Source: a virus
Strand: one strand, 5' to 3'
DNA: 23,470 nt
Virus record (IMG/VR): IMGVR_UViG_3300009159_000330
Location: 1 to 23,470 of that record
The position numbers and the translations under genes are program-made. Within the stretch, counting starts at the first letter, position 1; each line of letters opens with the position of its first letter. Shown one piece after another: positions 21,797 through 23,470 of the stretch. The notes beneath the pieces are model-generated. The model worked only from the letters and a program-made list of their open reading frames with translations, made no database searches and was not told the DNA's origin.

Positions 21797-21825
21797 AATA
21801 TAGCACGTTTAAACACGATTAAGAA
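21797..21825 (-). promoter_or_regulatory. Promoter candidate before the winged-HTH and terL genes
   Basis: On the minus strand TTCTTA (-35, 21825-21820, weak) and TATATT (-10, 21802-21797, five of six matches) are 17 bases apart, with the GTTTAAAC copy at 21807-21814 in the spacer. The start codon at 21764 would lie about 27 bases downstream of the expected transcription start. A palindromic site inside a spacer is a usual place for a repressor operator. Confidence 0.4.
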
Positions 21826-21830
21826 CGATC

Positions 21831-21848
21831 AAGAAAACCCGAAGGGTT
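21831..21848 (-). terminator. Weak hairpin terminator candidate upstream of the winged-HTH gene
   Basis: On the minus strand AACCC-TTC-GGGTT forms a 5-bp hairpin followed by TTCTT. The stem is short and the T tract interrupted, so termination would be partial at best. It could separate the terS transcript from the winged-HTH and terL transcript whose promoter candidate follows. Confidence 0.35.
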
Positions 21849-21930
21849 GCAGTCCTATGCATATGGATACTGCTATGTATAGTTTTTAGGAAAATCTATA
21901 TAGGTTATTGGTAGTCGAGGCGCTCATCTC

Positions 21931-21958
21931 CCAAAACTTTTGGTAGGCACTTCCTACC
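21931..21958. repeat. Two overlapping inverted repeats
   Basis: CCAAAA-C-TTTTGG (21931-21943) is followed without a gap by GGTAGG-CACTT-CCTACC (21942-21958); the two share the GG. They cannot both form fully at once, so this could be a switch between two hairpins or a protein-binding site. There is no T tract of terminator length. Confidence 0.55.
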
Positions 21959-22121
21959 CCCATTCGGCTTGCAGTTGTACACCGAACTTGCGAACGATAC
22001 TGCTTTTTCAAAATATATAGGGGGTGGGGGTTTGGTAATACAAAAGTTAAGGGGGGTGTTTTCTGGGATTGGTTGTGTGGATTTGAGTGTAGTGTAAGGA
22101 CAGTCGATGCCGCCGAGAAAA

Positions 22122-22142
22122 GGGGGGTGGGAGTGGGTGGGG
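22122..22142 (+). other. G-quadruplex motif
   Basis: Four G runs (6, 3, 3 and 4 bases) are separated by loops of 1, 3 and 1 bases on the plus strand, a full match to the usual intramolecular G4 rule. Further G runs occur at 22020-22030 and 22051-22056. In a minus-strand transcript this would be the template strand, so folding could stall polymerase or mark a cleavage region. Folding is predicted only. Confidence 0.7.
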
Positions 22143-22155
22143 TTGCTCCTAGCGC

Positions 22156-22273
22156 ACACGCCTCTAGCCGCCTAGCGCACGAGTGGAGAGCATCGTTTAC
22201 ACGCCATGCACAGGCACACGCTACGCCGCACACACGCCTCATGCATACGCATACACGCCTCGCATACACGCCT
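22156..22273 (+). repeat. ACACGCC direct repeat array
   Basis: ACACGCC occurs at 22156, 22199, 22232, 22253 and 22266, with a one-base variant (ACACGCT) at 22216. The last two lie in a perfect tandem of GCATACACGCCT starting 13 bases apart (22249 and 22262). Spacings are 43, 17, 16, 21 and 13 bases. The rest of the tract is also rich in GCAC, GCATAC and GCGC. This resembles an iteron-like or terminase-binding array, but no function can be read from the sequence alone. Confidence 0.7.
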
Positions 22274-22316
22274 TGCACATAGCGCTACAGAGCCACTCCC
22301 AATTAGTTATCTCCCC

Positions 22317-22943
22317 TCAGTGCTTGGCTGATGGCAGTGTGACGTTGAGCATCGATGCCATCTTTGCCTTGAGTTCACCTTTGAGCTTTTCTACATCAAG
22401 ATCGTTCTCATCCTTGTCAGCAGTGTCATTGAACATACCAATGCTCTTGCCCATCATCTCCAATGCTCTGAGCTTGTCACTCACTCGCTCAGTGTTCTTG
22501 GCGTGTTCAAAGAGTTCCTGCATGATGAATCGCCTCGTAGCCAACTCGTCATTGATGACCATCTCTCGTTTAGCTTGGAAGACTGGTTCAAGTAGTAAAG
22601 TAATTCTTCCGTCATTCAGCAGTCTGTTCGCATTAGCCATAACGGTGGCATTGGTGCTATTCGAGCAGTCATACACTTTCCTGTACGCCTCTGCTGGACT
22701 GAGTCCATCCGCAATGGCAGAGGCGAACAATTTCATCTTGGTAGTTGTCTTTCTATTCTCGATGACTTCATCTTCATTGGGCTTATGTCCAAATGGCTTT
22801 CCATCTCCTCTCACTGTTATCTCTACTTGGGAAGCGGCTGACCGTATCGCTTCGCTGTAGTCTCCCTCGCCGTCAATGATTGCATCTGCGAACGGTGCAG
22901 TGCTTACACCGATATCGTTCTCATTGATTTTGTTTTGTGCCAT
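22317..22943 (-). CDS. terS: Terminase small subunit
   Basis: I choose the ATG at 22943 (AAAGGGA eight bases upstream, 208 aa); an ATG ten codons earlier has no clear Shine-Dalgarno. The N-terminal 65 residues are acidic and variable. Residues 66-120 (TTTKMKLFASAIADGLSPAE, AYRKVYDCSNSTNATVMANA, NRLLNDGRITLLLEP) are the helix-turn-helix of small terminases: the AI-x-x-G-x-(S/N)-x-x-EAYR pattern then the A-x-RLL-x-x-x-x-I pattern. The C-terminal helices (RRFIMQELFEHAKNTERVSD, KLRALEMMGKSIGMF) are the typical oligomerisation and motor-contact region. It recognises the packaging site and recruits TerL. It is separated from terL by the winged-HTH gene and a noncoding tract, which is unusual. Confidence 0.85.
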   Translation of the reverse strand: MAQNKINENDIGVSTAPFADAIIDGEGDYSEAIRSAASQVEITVRGDGKPFGHKPNEDEVIENRKTTTKMKLFASAIADGLSPAEAYRKVYDCSNSTNATVMANANRLLNDGRITLLLEPVFQAKREMVINDELATRRFIMQELFEHAKNTERVSDKLRALEMMGKSIGMFNDTADKDENDLDVEKLKGELKAKMASMLNVTLPSAKH

Positions 22944-23470
22944 GTTGTGATCCCTTTCACTTGGTTTAAACACTCTGCAATTGTTCTCACCATTTTCTCA
23001 GCACGACACACACAACGCAACTCGTTCGCATAACGCATCAATGCACCTCACAACTGCAAGCAGTGTGAACACCAGCAAGGCGATGGACAACTGCAAGCCA
23101 ACAGCAGTGTTGTTGTTTCCAGTGGCAAGCCAACAGCAAGACGTTTAAACATTCATCACTGCAAGCTCATCACAAGCTCATGCCCTGCACTTCATCGCCT
23201 CTCTTCCCTACAGCACTCAGTGCCTATCAAGCACCTGTCCATTCGGCTTCGCCTTGTCCCTCAGCCTCAATCGTTCGCATTGAAAACTGAAGCATTCATT
23301 ACCACAATGCAAACAAAGGTATACATTAGCCATTTTGGAGAACTCCAACTCTCGTAACTCGTTGATTCATAACGATTTAAATATTTCTGCCTTTTTGCAA
23401 CGAACCCCATTGCAGGGTTGTGTAAACGTGATAGCATTCGTTTCAGTTTGGTGCTTGCATCAAACAACAA
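22944..23470. other. Noncoding leader upstream of terS
   Basis: No credible gene is found. It holds GTTTAAAC at 22964 and 23143, a 12-base element in two direct copies (23050 and 23087), a 14-base direct repeat GCAAGCCAACAGCA (23093 and 23125), TCGTTCGCA (23022 and 23271) and CCATTCGGCTT (23239). A minus-strand reading of 67 codons at 23267-23470 is open at the window edge with only a TTG at the boundary; it is uncertain and may be the end of an upstream gene. No good sigma70-like promoter was found before terS. Confidence 0.6.
23050..23138 (+). repeat. Interspersed ACAACTGCAAGC and GCAAGCCAACAGCA repeats
   Basis: ACAACTGCAAGC occurs at 23050-23061 and 23087-23098, and its exact reverse complement at 21967-21978, on the other side of terS. 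GCAAGCCAACAGCA occurs at 23093-23106 and 23125-23138. A shorter related CACTGCAAGC lies near 23157. A 12-base sequence would be expected well under once in this window, so three copies, all noncoding, suggest a functional site. Confidence 0.7.

Larger units (their letters stand above)
21849..22316. other. Noncoding tract between terS and the winged-HTH gene
   Basis: No credible gene is seen on either strand. A long minus-strand reading across 22278-21886 is low-complexity (Cys/Arg/Ala then Pro) and reads through the repeats, so I do not accept it. The tract holds a double hairpin (21931-21958), a 12-base element also found near 23.05 kb (21967-21978), a G-rich stretch on the plus strand (22020-22142), and six ACACGC(C/T) copies (22156-22273). 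G richness on the plus strand flips to A/C richness near 22145. The position next to terS makes a packaging (pac or cos) or replication role possible; this is inference. Confidence 0.6.
6878..23150. repeat. Interspersed GTTTAAAC palindrome, 11 exact copies
   Basis: Exact copies start at 6878, 7040, 8835, 11946, 13887, 17569, 17588, 20086, 21807, 22964 and 23143. Seven are in genes and four (13887, 21807, 22964, 23143) are noncoding. Coding copies use two reading frames: GT-TTA-AAC (Leu-Asn) at 6878, 7040, 11946, 17588 and 20086, and G-TTT-AAA-C (Phe-Lys) at 8835 and 17569. So protein sequence does not explain them. Flanking bases are not conserved. There are no exact copies in the first 6.8 kb. 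Confidence 0.85.

Noticed and set aside
22156-22273. ACACGCC repeats as a CRISPR array
   Set aside because: Units are only 7-12 bases and spacings of 13-43 bases are irregular. There are no uniform spacers and no cas genes.
21886-22278. A 130-codon minus-strand reading frame through the noncoding tract
   Set aside because: Its product is Cys/Arg/Ala-rich, then Pro/Thr-rich, created by the ACACGCC repeats and the G runs. It lacks a ribosome binding site and resembles no family.
22183-22860. A 225-codon plus-strand frame antisense to terS
   Set aside because: The sequence is Ser/Leu-rich shadow coding of the well-supported terS gene, and no other plus-strand gene exists here.
23267-23470. A 67-codon minus-strand frame at the right edge
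   Set aside because: It has no internal supported start, begins with TTG exactly at the window edge and shows no recognisable motif. It might be the end of an upstream gene, so it is mentioned but not called.

Overview
This window is the late (virion assembly) region of a tailed dsDNA bacteriophage (Caudoviricetes). All credible genes lie on the minus strand, so transcription runs from high to low coordinates. The order is terminase small subunit, terminase large subunit, portal, co-chaperonin, scaffold, capsid, adaptor proteins, tail fibres. There is no tape-measure, tail-tube or sheath gene, and the portal is large and P22-like, so a short-tailed (podovirus-like) virion is the best guess. 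Near-consensus Shine-Dalgarno sites precede most starts, which fits a proteobacterial host. Protein similarity to uncultured freshwater phages is an impression from memory, not a search result.

Layout in transcription order. (1) 23470-22317: a noncoding leader with short repeats, then terS. (2) 22316-21765: about 0.5 kb without a credible gene, holding a G-quadruplex motif, ACACGCC repeats, hairpins and a promoter candidate. (3) 21764-13938: a LexA-like winged-HTH protein, terL, portal, a 62-aa protein, a GroES-like co-chaperonin, the scaffold, a conserved 152-aa protein, a probable decoration protein and the major capsid protein. (4) 13920-13277: a terminator, a promoter candidate, a small structural gene and a second terminator. 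(5) 13260-6368: a structural protein, a GT-A glycosyltransferase, then a run of small, mostly basic Lys/Gly-rich proteins. Four of these share a nearly identical C-terminal motif, DGCA(V/I)RGKTKG. The run is interrupted by a membrane-anchored coiled-coil protein, a probable connector and a zinc-ribbon protein. (6) 6357-1: an adaptor-like protein, two paralogous structural proteins, an 11-repeat protein, a fibre protein, a YadA-like repeat fibre ending in an S74 self-cleaving chaperone, a polyglycine-rich putative adhesin and small companions.

Genes are packed with ATGA, TAATG or TGATG overlaps, so translation is probably coupled. The co-chaperonin, scaffold and capsid genes form a capsid-folding and assembly block. 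The glycosyltransferase may modify a virion protein. The last 3 kb is the probable host-recognition module.

Four signals deserve most attention. The C-terminal tag family is carried by consecutive genes, and its codons also supply the next gene's ribosome binding site. The palindrome GTTTAAAC occurs 11 times in 23 kb, about 25-fold above chance. A set of short repeats is shared by the two noncoding tracts that flank terS. A phage-encoded GroES homologue sits between portal and scaffold.
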